Origin: an uncultured Clostridia bacterium
Lineage (GTDB): Bacteria > Bacillota > Clostridia > Christensenellales > DTU072
Direction of reading: 5' to 3'
DNA: 24,671 bases
NCBI GenBank assembly: GCA_944350065.1
Contig: CALVOD010000009.1
Span: 1-24,671, forward strand
Shown: in pieces, positions 1 through 8,900 of the stretch
Numbering within the stretch: the first letter of the stretch is position 1
How the letters are laid out: each line of letters opens with the position of its first letter
Notes under the pieces: model-generated
What the model was told of the DNA's origin: nothing
Seen by the model: the letters and a program-made list of their open reading frames with translations, nothing else
Database searches by the model: none
Program-made: the position numbers and the translations under genes

Positions 1-30
1 GAAAACGCAACGCTCTTTCCGCAGACAAAT

Positions 31-55
31 AAAAAAACCGCTTCTGCGGCTTTTT
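31..55 (-). terminator. Probable intrinsic terminator after corA
   Basis: A short hairpin (CCGC at 38-41, loop TTCT, GCGG at 46-49) is flanked by an A-run at 31-37 and a T-run at 51-55. Read on the minus strand it gives a GC stem followed by seven T residues, 14 bases beyond the corA stop codon. The stem is short and has a one-base bulge at position 50. The T-run on the other strand means it could also act in the opposite direction. Confidence 0.6.
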
Positions 56-68
56 ATGTAATTCGGTT

Positions 69-1067
69 TCAGTTCTTTTTGTTGCGGCGACGAATGTTTT
101 TGCGCAGTTCCTCGACGTTCTTTTCCTTTTTCGTTCTGAGAAGATAGTATCCCGCTACTCCGGCTATTATCAGGCTTATGCCCGTCACGACGTAGAATCC
201 ATACTGCTGTCCTTCGAACGGCACGCCCGTATTCATTCCCCACAACGAAGCAAACAACGTGGGTATAGAAATGATGAGCGTGATAACGGTGAGCAATTTC
301 ATTATCGAGTTGACGTTGTTGCTGATTATCGAAGCGTATGCGTCCATGGTGCCGGACAATATGTCTCTGTAAATATTACACATATCGACCGCCTGCCTGT
401 TCTCTATGCCGACGTCCTCGAGAAGCTCCGCGTCCTCCTCGCTTTTAACGGAATTACTGCGCATAAGTCTCTCGATGATGAGACTGTTAGCCCTTAGCGA
501 CGCCGAAAAATATACGAGCGAATTTTCGAGGTCGAGCAGCTGAATGAGCTCTTTGTTTTTAGTGGAGCGGTGCAATTCCACCTGTATGCGCTGCCAGGAT
601 CTGTCTATCTGGCGAAGATATTGAAGGAATTTAACGTGAGTGTTGTAAAGCATCTGGTAAAGGAAGTTTTCACGCTTCGCGGTATCCAGATTTTTGATGC
701 GGTTGTTGATGAGGTTGGAAATTATGGAGTTTTCCTTGAGGCAAACCGTTATGACGCAGTTGTCGGTTATCACCGCTCCGAGAGGCATCGTGGAATAACT
801 GTAATAGCTGTCTTCGTCTTCTATCGTGGGAATGTCGAACAGCACGAGCATATCGCCTTCGTCCGTTTCGATACGCGCGCGTTCTTCGACGTCGAGCGCC
901 GCCTTGAGCATATCTTCGCTAACGCCGGTTATCCGCTCGATAAGCTCTATCTCGCGGTCCGTAGGGTTTTCGAGATGTATCCACTTGTTGCGGATATTGA
1001 TGCCGCCGCTGAATTCGTTGGACTGCTCCACGAGCCTTTTGCCCGCTGTCTGAAAGATCTGAATCAT
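69..1067 (-). CDS. corA: CorA-family magnesium/divalent cation channel
   Basis: Membrane channel of the CorA/MIT family for Mg2+ (possibly Co2+/Ni2+) uptake. The 332-residue product has the family layout: a large acidic N-terminal cytoplasmic domain (about 1-250), a long helix leading into TM1 (about 258-276), the signature Gly-Met-Asn at 277-279, a short outer loop, TM2 (about 290-310) and a basic C-terminal tail rich in Arg/Lys. Length and motif order are normal. I chose the ATG at 1067 because an AGGAGGTG ribosome site lies at 1075-1082 just upstream; an in-frame TTG at 1091 would put that site inside the gene. It is the last gene of the window on this strand, with a hairpin in its leader (1097-1122) and a terminator behind it. 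I see no Mg2+ riboswitch-sized leader. A zinc or other metal specificity cannot be excluded. Confidence 0.93.
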   Translation of the reverse strand: MIQIFQTAGKRLVEQSNEFSGGINIRNKWIHLENPTDREIELIERITGVSEDMLKAALDVEERARIETDEGDMLVLFDIPTIEDEDSYYSYSTMPLGAVITDNCVITVCLKENSIISNLINNRIKNLDTAKRENFLYQMLYNTHVKFLQYLRQIDRSWQRIQVELHRSTKNKELIQLLDLENSLVYFSASLRANSLIIERLMRSNSVKSEEDAELLEDVGIENRQAVDMCNIYRDILSGTMDAYASIISNNVNSIMKLLTVITLIISIPTLFASLWGMNTGVPFEGQQYGFYVVTGISLIIAGVAGYYLLRTKKEKNVEELRKNIRRRNKKN

Positions 1068-1096
1068 ATCGTCCACCTCCTCGAAAGGCAATAATT

Positions 1097-1122
1097 AAAG
1101 GGATACGAAGCCGTATCCCTTT
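1097..1122 (-). terminator. 11-bp perfect hairpin upstream of corA (terminator or attenuator)
   Basis: A perfect inverted repeat: AAAGGGATACG, a 4-base loop, CGTATCCCTTT. On the minus strand it is followed by AATTATTG, a weak U-tract. It can end the transcript of the upstream three-helix protein gene. It also stands only 14 bases upstream of the corA ribosome site, so it may shape corA expression. Confidence 0.55.
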
Positions 1123-1144
1123 GTCGGAAGTGCACAATCGGGAC

Positions 1145-1168
1145 GCCGCCGTCTGTTACAACGGCGGC
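1145..1168 (-). other. GC-rich 8-bp hairpin in the corA upstream gap
   Basis: GCCGCCGT and ACGGCGGC form an 8-bp stem with an 8-base loop (1153-1160). No T-run follows on the minus strand, so it is not a classic terminator by itself. Together with the hairpin at 1097-1122 it fills most of the 164-base gap before corA. I found no convincing -10/-35 pair in this gap, so corA may depend on read-through or on a promoter I cannot see. Confidence 0.45.
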
Positions 1169-1231
1169 TTCGGCTTCATTTGATTATGTGATAACTACTG
1201 TAAGGGTCGGCTTCCATCAGGTAAGTTTCTC

Positions 1232-2383
1232 CTATTCGTCCTCTTTCTTCTCGAAACGCTCGAAGTAAGTTCCCGAAAGAATTATCATACAAGCGTCGAA
1301 TATTTCGTTCTCTTCGTCGTTGTAATCTCCGTTCGCTCTCGCTTCCTCGAGATACTGCGCGAGTTCGATAAGCTGCTCGGCGGTAATGTCGGGGTCTTTG
1401 GAAGCGGCGTCGGCGATATAAACGAGCTGCAGGAGCAGTTGTTCTTTGGTCTGAGCGGGTTCCTCCGCCGCGGCGGCTTCCTCGACGGGAGCGGGCGCGG
1501 GAGCGGGTTCGGGCGCGGGAGCGGGAGCGGGCTCCTCTACTACGGGAGTAGGTTCTTCGGGCACCGCAAGGCTCTCGTCTATCTCGGGAGTGGTCACTAT
1601 CTCGAGGATCTCGCTGTCGCCCAGCTTACTCGCGATAATGTCTTCGATGGCGGCGTTGATTTCTTCGATGTTCTCGGTGATGAACTCGTCCTGCGTCTCA
1701 CGGAAGATAATCACCTTGGTGTCGAGCGCGTCCTGGAAGGAGCGGAACGCCGCGGTGGTGCTCTTCAAGAGAGAATTGGCAAGGATATTGAGAATGCCGA
1801 GCAGAATAACGTAAACGATGAGCGGTACCGCAATGGCGCCGATAACGGGAAGGATGAATTCCATCACGGCAGCGGCTCCTGCTCCGGAAGCTACGTCGAT
1901 ATTCCTGACGGTATCGATGCAGCCTATCGCGGCGAGCAACGCGCAAAGAAGTATCACGACTGCTCCGACAAAAGCGAAAAATCCTTTGCCGCCTTTGTAA
2001 TCGGGATTATTCTTGCGGTCTCCGAAAACCTCGTTTTCGGAGATATAATCGGAAGGATAACCGGTCTGCTGGTCGAGGAAAGCGCCCCAGCCTTTCGGAA
2101 CGGCACGAGCCATAAGCGGGCTCTGGATACGGGCGTTAAGTTCTTCGACGTTATTCTCGTCGACGGTGTCGCCGGCATTCACGAAAGCGGCGGTGTCTTC
2201 GAGATGTTTGCGGAACTTATTTCCTTTGGAAGCTGCGCGGATGCCGAGCGCTATGAAGAAAAGCACCAGCAGAATAACAGATCCTAACAACAAAATGTAC
2301 ACGGCGGGATTGAGCGCGCCGCTGAGATTGAGGAAATTAAGATCGTTCGTCAAAAACGACTTAATGCTGTCGATAAATTCCAT
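1232..2383 (-). CDS. Three-helix membrane protein with Pro/Ala/Glu linker, function unknown
   Basis: I do not recognise a named family. The 383-residue product has a short N-terminus, TM1 (about 28-49), a hydrophilic stretch of about 85 residues, TM2 (about 135-158), TM3 (about 176-204), and a long C-terminal part. That part has a helical region with many acidic residues (220-270), a Pro-Ala-Glu repeat linker (about 278-310) and a predicted helical, acidic end (311-383) that could be a small interaction domain. One helix, a cytoplasmic loop, then two helices resembles the MotA/TolQ/ExbB proton-channel topology, but I see no diagnostic residues, so this is only a topological hint. The ATG at 2383 has a good AGGAGAGG ribosome site, and a near-consensus promoter lies 32-60 bases upstream. 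It appears to be a single-gene transcript between addA and corA. Confidence 0.8.
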   Translation of the reverse strand: MEFIDSIKSFLTNDLNFLNLSGALNPAVYILLLGSVILLVLFFIALGIRAASKGNKFRKHLEDTAAFVNAGDTVDENNVEELNARIQSPLMARAVPKGWGAFLDQQTGYPSDYISENEVFGDRKNNPDYKGGKGFFAFVGAVVILLCALLAAIGCIDTVRNIDVASGAGAAAVMEFILPVIGAIAVPLIVYVILLGILNILANSLLKSTTAAFRSFQDALDTKVIIFRETQDEFITENIEEINAAIEDIIASKLGDSEILEIVTTPEIDESLAVPEEPTPVVEEPAPAPAPEPAPAPAPVEEAAAAEEPAQTKEQLLLQLVYIADAASKDPDITAEQLIELAQYLEEARANGDYNDEENEIFDACMIILSGTYFERFEKKEDE

Positions 2384-2414
2384 ATCCCTCTCCTAATTGT
2401 AAGTGTATAGCATT

Positions 2415-2443
2415 ATTATAAAGGCAAACGTGCTATTTTGCAA
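2415..2443 (-). promoter_or_regulatory. Sigma-A type promoter for the three-helix protein gene
   Basis: On the minus strand TTGCAA (2438-2443), 17 bases, then TATAAT (2415-2420). The -10 is a perfect consensus and the spacing ideal. A strongly AT-rich stretch (about 2450-2480) sits immediately upstream like an UP element. The start codon is at 2383. Confidence 0.8.
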
Positions 2444-2625
2444 CCCCTTTTAGCAAATTTATAATAATAAATATAAAATATACGCGCGGCACGCGCTACG
2501 CGAGCGCAGCGCGGCGCGCCCCGTAAGCGAATATCCCACCGTAAACAGTATGCTTAAAATCCTCGCGCGGGCGCATTTCGGAAGGAAATTTTACTCTTTA
2601 ATTACCGGAGTTGCCGGCGTGCGCC
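2444..2625. other. Gap between addA and the next promoter: GC palindromes beside an AT-rich tract
   Basis: No gene seen. About 2481-2520 is almost pure G/C with overlapping inverted repeats, for example CGCGCT and AGCGCG flanking a GC-rich loop. On the minus strand it is followed directly by a run of A/T (about 2450-2480). That order fits a terminator for addBA with an untidy A/T tail, and the same A/T tract could serve the next promoter as an UP element. The remainder (2521-2625) shows nothing I can name. Confidence 0.4.
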
Positions 2626-5600
2626 TTAAAAATCCACCACTTCGTTGCGGTTTATCACGAAAACAGCCTTACGCGAAAGTTTTTCGCCGGTGATCTCCTC
2701 AAAAGCGCGCGCGTACAACCGTACCTGCTCGCCGTAACGCGCGCGTATCGTCTCCGCGCTCGCGCCGGTGACTTTGTAATCGACGAGCACGTTGCCCTCC
2801 TCGGACAGTATCACGAGGTCCATCACCCCTTGAACGAGCGTTTTGTCCTCACTCGCGCAGTCGCGCAATACTTCGCGCGCCGGGGCGTAATAAATAAACT
2901 CGCGCTCGCGCAACGTCTTGCCGGCGCGCGCGCCGTCGAAAAGCGGATTGCCGACTGCCTCGGCTATCTTGTCCGCGTCCGCTCCGCTTACGTCCACGCC
3001 CTTAGCCGCCATCGCTTCAAGTTGAGCCCTTATCCCTTCCGGCGTACGGTCATTGAAATCTATAAGCTCCATTATCTTGTGATAAAGGATACCCGTAACG
3101 GTATCTTCGGTACCTAAACTCGGAACATACTGCTCGTTTACGCTTTCGTTGGCATCTAGGTTACCGGCTTCGGAGTTGAGCGCCGTGACCGTATACTTAT
3201 TGCTTATCGACGTACTTTCGGCGTAAGGATAATCGTAATAGCTTATCTTTTCGCCGCCGTCGATGGGATATACGCGTTTGATTCTTTTCTCTTTCTCGGC
3301 AAGACCTTCCGCGGCGGGATCGTAGGTTATGTAGCGCTTCAGCGAAGCGTCCGTCTTCGCGGCGAAATTTATCCACGCAAGATAACTGTTACATTTCTCG
3401 GGATAAGTTTCTCCGAAGCCGTCTCCGCGCGCGGGAGAACCCGTAACGTACAGCCTGAACCGCGCGCGTGTCATGGCGACGTACATTAAACGCATTTCCT
3501 CGAGCTTGTTCTCCGCGCCGCACTTTAATTCTATCGCTTTGCGCGAAAGCGGCTTGCCGCTGGCGCGCGAGTCCTCGTCGTAGCTTTTCACCCCTATTCC
3601 CAATTCGGAATCGAGTATTACCGCGCCGCGCGCCGCGCGGTTGGAGAATACGGAGCCCGCGCGTGCGAAAAACACCGCCGGGAATTCCAGCCCCTTGCTC
3701 GCGTGAACGGTCATGAATCTGACGCAGTCCTCTCCGCCGCTGACGGCAGGCGGCTTGAATTCGGTCTCGCTGAACTTCAGAAATCTGCTCACGTCTTTGG
3801 CGGCTTCTTTGTTCTGGAGATACTTTACGTATGAGTTGAACATATCTATGCGCTCATACTCGCCGTCGGCGAGCAAGCCCGATAGAAATCCCGTTTCCGT
3901 AGCTATACGCGCTATCAGCGAGGAAACGTCGGTGAGACGGGAAAGTTTGCGGTAGCACGCCACGCGGTCCGTAAACTCTTTCACGCGCCCCGCGTAAACC
4001 CCGGTATGCGAGCGCACCCGCTCGTAAAAATATTTACCCTCGCTCTCCTCGCTTATCACGGCGAGTTCGTCTTCGGTGAAGCCGCCGAACGGCGACAGCA
4101 TCGCCGCAGAAAGCGCGTAATCGTCGAAAGGATTGTCTATAACTTTAATTACCGACAAAATCGCGTTCAAGTCTTTTGCGAAAGCCGAAGGATCCGGCCG
4201 CGAAAAATCGTAAGGGATACCGTATCTTGCGAAAGTCTCCGCAAGACTCGCCGCGGAATCGTGTCTCCGTACGAGCACCGCTATGTCGGAATAGCGCATT
4301 TTACGCGTCGCTCCGCTTTCCTTATCGGGTATTTTCACCTCGGAGACAAGCCTTTTTATTTCGGAGCAGATATACTCGGCTTCCCTGTCGCGCTTCTTCG
4401 CGGGTGAAGGCGCTTCGCGTACGCTGTACACCTCGGGAAGCTCCGCTTTTTCTTTTTCCTCGGGAGTGAATATCGCCACGTTTATCTGCGGTTCGTCTCC
4501 CAACCCCTTGAAATCGATACCCGCTTCGTTAAAACGCGACGTCTTGCCGTAATCGAGACCGCCGAAATCGTAAGTCATTACGGCGGAAAAAATTTTATCG
4601 ATGAATTCGAGTATCGCCTGCGAGCTTCTGAAATTCATATTGAGCGGGACGTTGCTACCGTTTTCGCGCTCCTCGTACCTGCGGTACCTGTCGAGAAATA
4701 TCTGCGGCTCGGCGTGCCTGAAGCGGTATATGGACTGCTTGACGTCGCCCACCATAAACAAATTGTCTTTCGCCACCGCCCCGATAATAGCTTCCTGTAA
4801 CCTGTTGGTATCCTGATATTCGTCGAAAAATATGTAATCGGTGCCGTCGCGCAATTCTTTTGCGCGTTCGGGATTGGAAAGTATTTTCAAAGCGAACCGC
4901 TCGACGTCAGCGAAGTCGAGCGCTTCGCGCTCCTCTTTCATCTCGGAGTAAACTTCGTTTACGCGCTTCACGAGCGCTATGAGACGGTCCACGCCCGCCG
5001 AAACCTCGCGCTCGAGTTCGGCGGCTTCGGAATAGTCGCCGAACAGCGCCGCGGCTTCCGCAAAAAGTTTCTTGACGTCGTTGACGAACGAACGCGCTTC
5101 CGCGAGAGCTTCGGTTTGCTCCGGAGTATATTTCGCGGTACGCGACGGCAGTCCCGATTCCTGTACGAAAGAATTCACCGCCGCATAAAAGCGCTCCGTG
5201 CTGTCCGCGTGCAAAATCCTTTCCGCTCCTGCATATGCGCACTCTATCGCGGCGAGAGCGGCGTTCACTTTCGCTTCGGGCAACAGCTTCGCGCACTCTC
5301 TCGCACGCTCCGCGCGCGAAGCGAGTCGCGCAAACTTTTTGACGTAGGTTTTTTTGAGATATTCAGTGCAGGGCGAGGACTCCAAGGGCTGCGCCGCCGT
5401 GGCGGAAGCCTTCGCGAGATATCCTTCGGGATCCTCCTGCACGGCAAGGAAATCGCTTATCGCGTCTACCGCCGCGTATAACCCGTCGAAATTCCTGCCG
5501 TCGGCGTAATACTTCGATATCTCCGCAAAGTCTTCGTCCGCCGCAGAAAGCCGCTCCTCGATCACCTGCTCCGTCGCCTCGCGGCGTAGCGCGTAGGCTT

Positions 5601-5994
5601 CGTCTTCGTCGAGAACGGAAAATACGGGACTTCTGTTGACGTCTTCGAAATACCTCTTGTATATTTCGCCGCACAGACTGTCTATCGTTCCGATGTAGGC
5701 GAGCGGAAGGTTACGCAATTCCTTGCGGTACCGCGCCGCCTCCTCTCCGCCCTCGCGAACGAGCGAGCGTATTTCCTTTTCCAGCTTTTCGCGCATGTCG
5801 GCGGCGCTCGCCCTCGTGAACGTAACCACTATGAGCCGCGTAAGACTGCCGCCTTTCATAAGATAGCGCTTTATCTTCTCCACCATTACGGTGGTCTTGC
5901 CGCTTCCCGCGGAAGCGGATACCAACATATTTTTGCCGTCGAATACGAGCGCTTTGTCCTGACCGCTCCTCGCCCAATCCATTTTCGCGCTCAT
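2626..5994 (-). CDS. addA: AddA, helicase-nuclease subunit A of AddAB
   Basis: UvrD/Rep-type (SF1A) 3'-5' helicase with a C-terminal RecB-family nuclease. With AddB it resects double-strand breaks for RecA-dependent repair. In the 1122-residue product I see Walker A (SAGSGKT, Lys33), Walker B with DEYQDT (391-396), VGDVKQSIYRF (415-425), the NFRSS motif (454-458), VHASKGLEFP (763-772) and YVAMTRAR (838-845). The C-terminal nuclease has His972, Asp1059, Asp1072 and Lys1074 in a V-D-Y-K context, and Gln1090. All key residues are present, and length is close to the family norm of about 1200. I chose the ATG at 5994: it overlaps the addB stop as ATGA and follows an AAGGAG site. An upstream in-frame start at 6093 would add 33 Arg-rich residues without family likeness. 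It is translationally coupled to addB. Confidence 0.97.
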   Translation of the reverse strand: MSAKMDWARSGQDKALVFDGKNMLVSASAGSGKTTVMVEKIKRYLMKGGSLTRLIVVTFTRASAADMREKLEKEIRSLVREGGEEAARYRKELRNLPLAYIGTIDSLCGEIYKRYFEDVNRSPVFSVLDEDEAYALRREATEQVIEERLSAADEDFAEISKYYADGRNFDGLYAAVDAISDFLAVQEDPEGYLAKASATAAQPLESSPCTEYLKKTYVKKFARLASRAERARECAKLLPEAKVNAALAAIECAYAGAERILHADSTERFYAAVNSFVQESGLPSRTAKYTPEQTEALAEARSFVNDVKKLFAEAAALFGDYSEAAELEREVSAGVDRLIALVKRVNEVYSEMKEEREALDFADVERFALKILSNPERAKELRDGTDYIFFDEYQDTNRLQEAIIGAVAKDNLFMVGDVKQSIYRFRHAEPQIFLDRYRRYEERENGSNVPLNMNFRSSQAILEFIDKIFSAVMTYDFGGLDYGKTSRFNEAGIDFKGLGDEPQINVAIFTPEEKEKAELPEVYSVREAPSPAKKRDREAEYICSEIKRLVSEVKIPDKESGATRKMRYSDIAVLVRRHDSAASLAETFARYGIPYDFSRPDPSAFAKDLNAILSVIKVIDNPFDDYALSAAMLSPFGGFTEDELAVISEESEGKYFYERVRSHTGVYAGRVKEFTDRVACYRKLSRLTDVSSLIARIATETGFLSGLLADGEYERIDMFNSYVKYLQNKEAAKDVSRFLKFSETEFKPPAVSGGEDCVRFMTVHASKGLEFPAVFFARAGSVFSNRAARGAVILDSELGIGVKSYDEDSRASGKPLSRKAIELKCGAENKLEEMRLMYVAMTRARFRLYVTGSPARGDGFGETYPEKCNSYLAWINFAAKTDASLKRYITYDPAAEGLAEKEKRIKRVYPIDGGEKISYYDYPYAESTSISNKYTVTALNSEAGNLDANESVNEQYVPSLGTEDTVTGILYHKIMELIDFNDRTPEGIRAQLEAMAAKGVDVSGADADKIAEAVGNPLFDGARAGKTLREREFIYYAPAREVLRDCASEDKTLVQGVMDLVILSEEGNVLVDYKVTGASAETIRARYGEQVRLYARAFEEITGEKLSRKAVFVINRNEVVDF

Positions 5995-8900
5995 TGCTCC
6001 TTCCTCCCGTACGGCAAAGTCCCTTTGACGAATTCGCGCTCCGCGCCCTCTTTCGCGCCGCCGCAAACTTCCGCGTACGCGCAATACTTGCACGCCTCTC
6101 CGAGCGGTCTTCTCTCTATGTAGCCCGCGTTGATTTCCTCGAGCGCGCCGCCTATAAGCTCCGTCACGTAGCCGAGCACCTCCGCGAATTGTTCTTCGTC
6201 AAGTCCGCCCTTCACCACGAGCTCGCCGCTTTCCTCTTTCTTGATCGTAACGGGCACCACGTCCGACCCGGTCTCCTTGGCGTCGCCTTCCGCGAGCCCG
6301 CCGTCGAAGGCAATCGCCGCGTCGGGATTGGCGAGCACGCTACCTTTGTAAGAATAATCGGCTCCTTTTGCGGTGAAGCCGCCGCCGATATTGACGTAAA
6401 ACGCCCCCGCGGGTTTCGCGCCCAAATTCTTGCTCACCGCCGCGAGATAAACGTAAAGCTGTATCTTTTTGCCGAAATAAACGCTGTCGAGCGAACCGCT
6501 TTCCTTCCCCGTCTTATAGTCTACGACCGAAACGTAACCGTCATAAAGATCAACGCGGTCTATTTTGCCGCGAAGATGAACGGCGCCGAAGGAGGTTTCC
6601 ACGCTTAGCGGCGGAGCGCCGCGCATACCGAAATCCATCTCCACGTAAGCGGGTTCGAATTTCCCGCACAAGACGTTGTCGGTAAGTTTGCGCGCCGCGT
6701 ACAAACATTCCTCTTTCAGACGTTTAAGGAGATGCGCCGAGGAGGCGCTCGCCCTGAACACGTCCACGGAGGGATCCGAAAATACTTTGTCGGCGGCTTT
6801 TACCGCCTCTGCTTCGAGCCTTTTTCTGTCGTAAACGCGCAACTTACCGCGCACCGCGCGGAAATATTCCTCCATTACCGCGTGCACGATAATGCCTATG
6901 TCGAGACCGGCGAGCTTACCGTCGTCGCGTTTTTTGAGTTTAAGTCCGTATTGCAGGAAATGCGCGTAAGGGCAACGGAAATAGCTCTCTATCTGACTGA
7001 CGCCGGTGCCGAGACCGTAACGGTCGGAAGTAAAAGACCCCGTCAACGGCACGTTCGGCGTAACGCGGGCGTGAGTTACCCCTATCTCGAAACGCTCCGA
7101 AGGAGTGAGAGAATTGTAAAGTCTTGCGCGCATGGCTTCCGCGCGTTTACCTTCTTCGCCCTCGGGGAGCTCGCCCGAACACGCCATCATATATTCGAAA
7201 GCGGCGTTGGCGGGGCTTACCGCCACGTCCTCGAGCTCCGCCAAATCGCGCGCGCCGTCCACGCTGAATCTTTTTTCGAGAGAAAGGACTTTCACGTCGA
7301 CGAGCGCCTCCGTCTCCGTAATGAGCGGCGAAGGTTTATTGACGGAGCCGTCGGGCTCCGTGAGAGGATAACCGACGTAGAGTTTTTGCGTCTTGGCGAC
7401 GAGGTCGAGTAACGCGAACTGTTCTTCGCGCATTCTGTCGGCGGGCGCGGGATAAAGCCTGATGCCCGCGTCCTCCATTCTGACGAGATCGAGCTCCGAC
7501 ATGATCGCTTTATACGAACCCGCCGCGGGAAGGGCGTCAGACGTTGCGCCTATTACGAATATCGCGCGCGGTCTGTAAACGAAACTTTCGCGCAATTTAC
7601 CTACGTAAACGCTGTCTATAAATCGCGGTATGAGGGCGATTTCTTCCGCCGCCGCGGAAGCGGACAGCATATCTTCGAATCCCTGAAGCGTCTCCTCCTC
7701 TTGGCCTATGAGCTCGACGTATTCCGGCAATATTCCGTTGCGGAGCTTTTCGGCTGCGGCGAGATTGCTTTTGACGACGTTCTCGTCCGCGCCTTCGAGC
7801 GCGGAAGCGAGCAACGAGTCAAACTCCTCGCCCGTCACGAGCGCGAGCGCCGCTTCCGCATAATCCCCTACGGATGCGCGCGGCGCGGTAAAAGCCCGCA
7901 CTCTGTCCTCAAGCGCGGAGCGCAAACTTTCGAATTCCTCTCCGTCCTCTTTAAGCGGCGCGGTAAAAGCCCCGAAATTCATATTGCGCGCCATCGAGTA
8001 GTTTTCGAATGCGAACGCCTTTTCTTCGTCGCAGCCGAAAAGCGGATTCTTCAAAAGAGCGAAAACTTTGTCCCGTCTGAAGCCGAATCGCGCCGCTTCT
8101 ATACAGGAAATCAGGTATTTGTATGCCAAAGAGCCGCTCATCGGGTACCTGATATCGATAAAATGCGGTATATTGTAGCGCATCAGGATTTCTTTGAGCT
8201 CGAGTTTGTGTTCGGGGCGGCAGTCTATTATAGCGATATCCTTATAGCGGTAACCTTCGCGGCGCGTAAGTCGCGCTATCTCGTGAGCGACCGCGTTGAA
8301 TTCTTCGAAAATATTGTCCTCTCTGAAAAGCGTTATCGCGTGTTCGATGTCGGGCGTCTCGCCCGCGGCTCCCGAGAAAAGCCCCCTGTTCAGGGTGGCG
8401 AAAGGCTCCGCGATCCTTTCGCTTACGTCGCGCGCCTCGTCGAAAGGGGCGCCGCCGCGCGCCGCGGCGGCGAGCAATCTGTCTATGTTTTCGGCAGGAT
8501 AGAGATCGCGATTAAAGCCGCCGTTAGTATAAACGACGCCTACGGTAAGGGAGCGCGCGTAGCGCGCGAGCGCGGATATTATCTCCGTCTGCTTCCCCGA
8601 AAAAGTATCGAAGCCGAGCACGTACACGTCCGAAGCGGCTATCTTTGCGGAAGAAGGCATCGCTTTCACGAAGGCTTCGAGCCGCGTGGTGCTGTCGTAT
8701 TTACCTAAAGAAAGCTCCTTAAGATATTCCGAGTACAAAAGCGCTATATCGGCGTTTTTCGTTTTAGTGGCGCCGACGAGCTTCGGGAGAGCTTCGTTCA
8801 GCATTTCCACGCTCACGCCGTTATTCCTCAACGCGGCTATGACGGCGAACATCTCGCGCGCAAAGCCCGCGAGCCGCGCCACCGTTTTATAATGCTTCAA

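Noticed and set aside
1068..1091. TTG start giving a 340-residue CorA
   Set aside because: The AGGAGGTG ribosome site lies inside this extension, seven bases before the ATG at 1067.
1092..1231. Mg2+ riboswitch (M-box) before corA
   Set aside because: The gap is too short and holds only two simple hairpins without the expected multi-helix core.
1490..1550. GC-rich direct repeats that might be a DNA repeat element
   Set aside because: They encode the Pro-Ala-Glu linker of the membrane protein in frame, so the protein repeat explains them.
5995..6093. Upstream start for AddA adding 33 residues
   Set aside because: The extension is Arg-rich out-of-frame AddB code, and the ATG at 5994 has both ATGA coupling and an AAGGAG site.
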